A program made the position numbers and the translations under genes. The notes beneath the pieces were generated by a model. That model did no database searches and was not told the DNA's origin. It saw nothing but the letters and a program-made list of their open reading frames with translations. This document shows, in pieces, positions 33,196-34,257 of a DNA stretch of 34,257 nucleotides (position 1 is its first letter; every line of letters starts with the position of its first letter). Source of the stretch: an uncultured Bacteroidales bacterium (GTDB taxonomy: Bacteria > Bacteroidota > Bacteroidia > Bacteroidales > UBA932); contig CALYTI010000023.1 of NCBI GenBank assembly GCA_945487035.1, positions 1-34,257 on the forward strand, given 5' to 3'.

Positions 33196-33875
33196 TGTTC
33201 CAGGACTTTCCCAACGGTGTGTTATGGCTTTCGCAGGAGGCTCTGCCTGCAGTCCAGACTCAGATGTCGTTGTCTGAAAAGCCGCTCAACGTTATCCTGA
33301 GTGTGGTTTTCCTTTTTGTCGTGATATGCGACATCAAGGATTTCTTCATTATCTGGAAGCCCCTGATGCCGGCACTCGCGAGATGGAAGCCGTTGGTATC
33401 GCTGGAATACAATATGCAGCTCTCCCGCACCCGCAACAGGCTTGCGGGGCTGCTGTTCCTGCCTTTCTGCCTTGCCGCTGACTGGGCGGGGCTGACTCCC
33501 CTGCCATTGTTCCTGTTAGCGGGTGTGCTGGCGGTCACAGGGCTGCTGAAGTGGGCCATATCCCGCATCCTTTCGCATAAGAAGGTGTCTCAGGACAACT
33601 GGAATGCTGCGACCAACGCGGCGTTTTCGCTGTTTATCGTCCTTTCCGTCATCAGTGTTCTTTCAGCCGGCATTATGGGCGCGTTCAGGGTGTATGAGAA
33701 TGTGGCAAGAATCGTTTTGTACGCTGAAATCGGGCTGTTCTATCTATTGTCTCTGGTGAGGGAGGCACAAATTCTCAATTCAAATTGTGGCCCTTTCCGC
33801 ACTTTTTTGTACCTCTGCGCCCTTGAATTGCCGCCTTGTGCAGCACTGGCAGCTGCCATTCTGTATCTGGGATAG
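33195..33875 (+). CDS. DUF4271-family integral-membrane protein
   Basis: A 226-residue polytopic inner-membrane protein with about six or seven hydrophobic segments (for example VILSVVFLFVVIC, LAGLLFLPFCLAADW, LFLLAGVLAVTGLL, AAFSLFIVLSVIS, ALAAAILYLG). The FRTFLYLCALELPP motif near the C-terminus and the region about residues 120-160 fit DUF4271, a Bacteroidota-specific family often encoded beside hemD or in envelope-related loci. No catalytic motif is visible and the function is unknown. The ATG overlaps the SUI1 stop, so it belongs to the pgk-SUI1 transcript. No transcription terminator is obvious downstream. Confidence 0.75.
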   Translation: MFQDFPNGVLWLSQEALPAVQTQMSLSEKPLNVILSVVFLFVVICDIKDFFIIWKPLMPALARWKPLVSLEYNMQLSRTRNRLAGLLFLPFCLAADWAGLTPLPLFLLAGVLAVTGLLKWAISRILSHKKVSQDNWNAATNAAFSLFIVLSVISVLSAGIMGAFRVYENVARIVLYAEIGLFYLLSLVREAQILNSNCGPFRTFLYLCALELPPCAALAAAILYLG

Positions 33876-34257
33876 ACATCACTGTAACTCCGTGGTAAGC
33901 CATTCCCAGAGCACAACCTGGATTCATTAATTTCAACCCCTGTTTTTGCCATTTCGCCTCCTGGTTTTCCCGATGTGTGACATCAGGAAGAAAAACGGCC
34001 TTTCACGCACTTTTAGCTCCTGATGTGGACATCAGGAAGCAGCGAGACAACACTAGCCGGCAGATAGAGTGATGGCGAAGTCGAAAGGAGTGGTTGGGAG
34101 AGGGTTGCGCTGACAATGAGGGCAATAGGCGATAGCGGTGATGCCTTTTGTGTACTCATGGCAGTTGTTCAAAATCGTTTTGGGATTTACCCCTCGTAGA
34201 AGGTAAGCATCTCCGCGATTACGTATTGATGTGCATATAATCCTCTCGTACCTTTGC
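33876..34257 (+). other. Non-coding right end of the window
   Basis: About 380 bp without a convincing gene on either strand. It contains two copies of a short palindromic repeat (33972-34039). A minus-strand frame from the window edge to a stop near 34058 includes an AYCPHCQRNP stretch that could suggest a zinc ribbon, but it has no further support. No tRNA or terminator was seen. Confidence 0.5.
33972..34039 (+). repeat. Pair of short imperfect palindromic repeats
   Basis: Copy 1 (33972-33990) and copy 2 (34022-34039) share GATGTG(T)GACATCAGGAAG, differing by a one-base gap. Copy 2 extends leftward into a 9-bp perfect inverted repeat, TCCTGATGT-GG-ACATCAGGA (34018-34037). Copy 1 retains only a 5-bp stem (GATGT/ACATC). 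The copies are 50 bp apart. No T-run follows, so a terminator is unlikely. Confidence 0.65.

Noticed and set aside
34018..34037. Palindrome as a rho-independent terminator for the pgk transcript
   Set aside because: No T-run follows the stem, and it lies more than 140 bp beyond the last stop codon.
34242..34257. Minus-strand GTACGAGAGGA, identical to the sarcin-ricin loop core of 23S rRNA
   Set aside because: The flanking bases do not match 23S rRNA, so the 11-base match looks like chance.
34058..34257. Minus-strand frame with CPHC, possibly a zinc-ribbon transposase fragment
   Set aside because: Only one CxxC, no start codon in the window, no terminal repeats and no transposase motif; too little to call a gene.

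Overview
This window reads as chromosomal DNA from a member of the Bacteroidota, most likely order Bacteroidales. The evidence is a SusC/SusD pair, GldH, BACON and Calx-beta lipoproteins, DUF2723 and DUF4271 membrane proteins, a bacterial SUI1 protein, a type IX secretion (T9SS) C-terminal domain, and promoters matching the Bacteroidota TTTG-N19-TAnnTTTG consensus. A gut or rumen lineage with moderate GC fits, but genus cannot be fixed from sequence alone. No rRNA, tRNA, CRISPR array or intact insertion sequence was seen.

Left part (1-11.7 kb): the 3' end of miaA on the plus strand, then a very compact minus-strand run of eleven genes from tolC (11665) down to trmB (506). In transcription order these are TolC, RND adaptor, RND pump, PII-like protein, thioredoxin, small beta-barrel, polyprenyl synthetase, HolB, RicT, GldH and TrmB. 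Junctions are overlaps of 1-14 bp or gaps of 3-24 bp, so one long transcript is plausible. A short AT-rich divergent promoter region separates this run from lgt.

Middle part (11.8-15.0 kb): lgt, then an accessory patch. It holds a stand-alone AAA+ ATPase with its own consensus promoter, a degraded RHS/YD core fragment, an AT-rich orphan gene with two CxxC pairs that may encode an immunity protein, and a 45-codon signal-peptide ORF without a start codon. This looks like the wreckage of a polymorphic-toxin locus and is the most unusual part of the window.

Right-centre part (15.0-27.2 kb): a seven-gene minus-strand operon driven by a textbook promoter at 27263-27293. It encodes SusC, SusD, a Calx-beta lipoprotein, an S8 subtilisin-like protease with a T9SS C-terminal domain, a BACON lipoprotein, a PorV/PorQ-like outer-membrane barrel and an S41 PDZ protease. 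It has proteases where a polysaccharide-utilisation locus would have glycosidases, so protein or peptide capture at the outer membrane is the likely job (inference).

Right end (27.5-34.3 kb): a DUF2723 membrane glycosyltransferase-like protein, a convergent RlmI-like methyltransferase, then pgk, a TTG-started SUI1 protein and a DUF4271 membrane protein. The last 380 bases are non-coding and carry two copies of a short palindromic repeat. Several promoters here place the -7 box only 6-7 nt before the start codon, implying nearly leaderless mRNAs.
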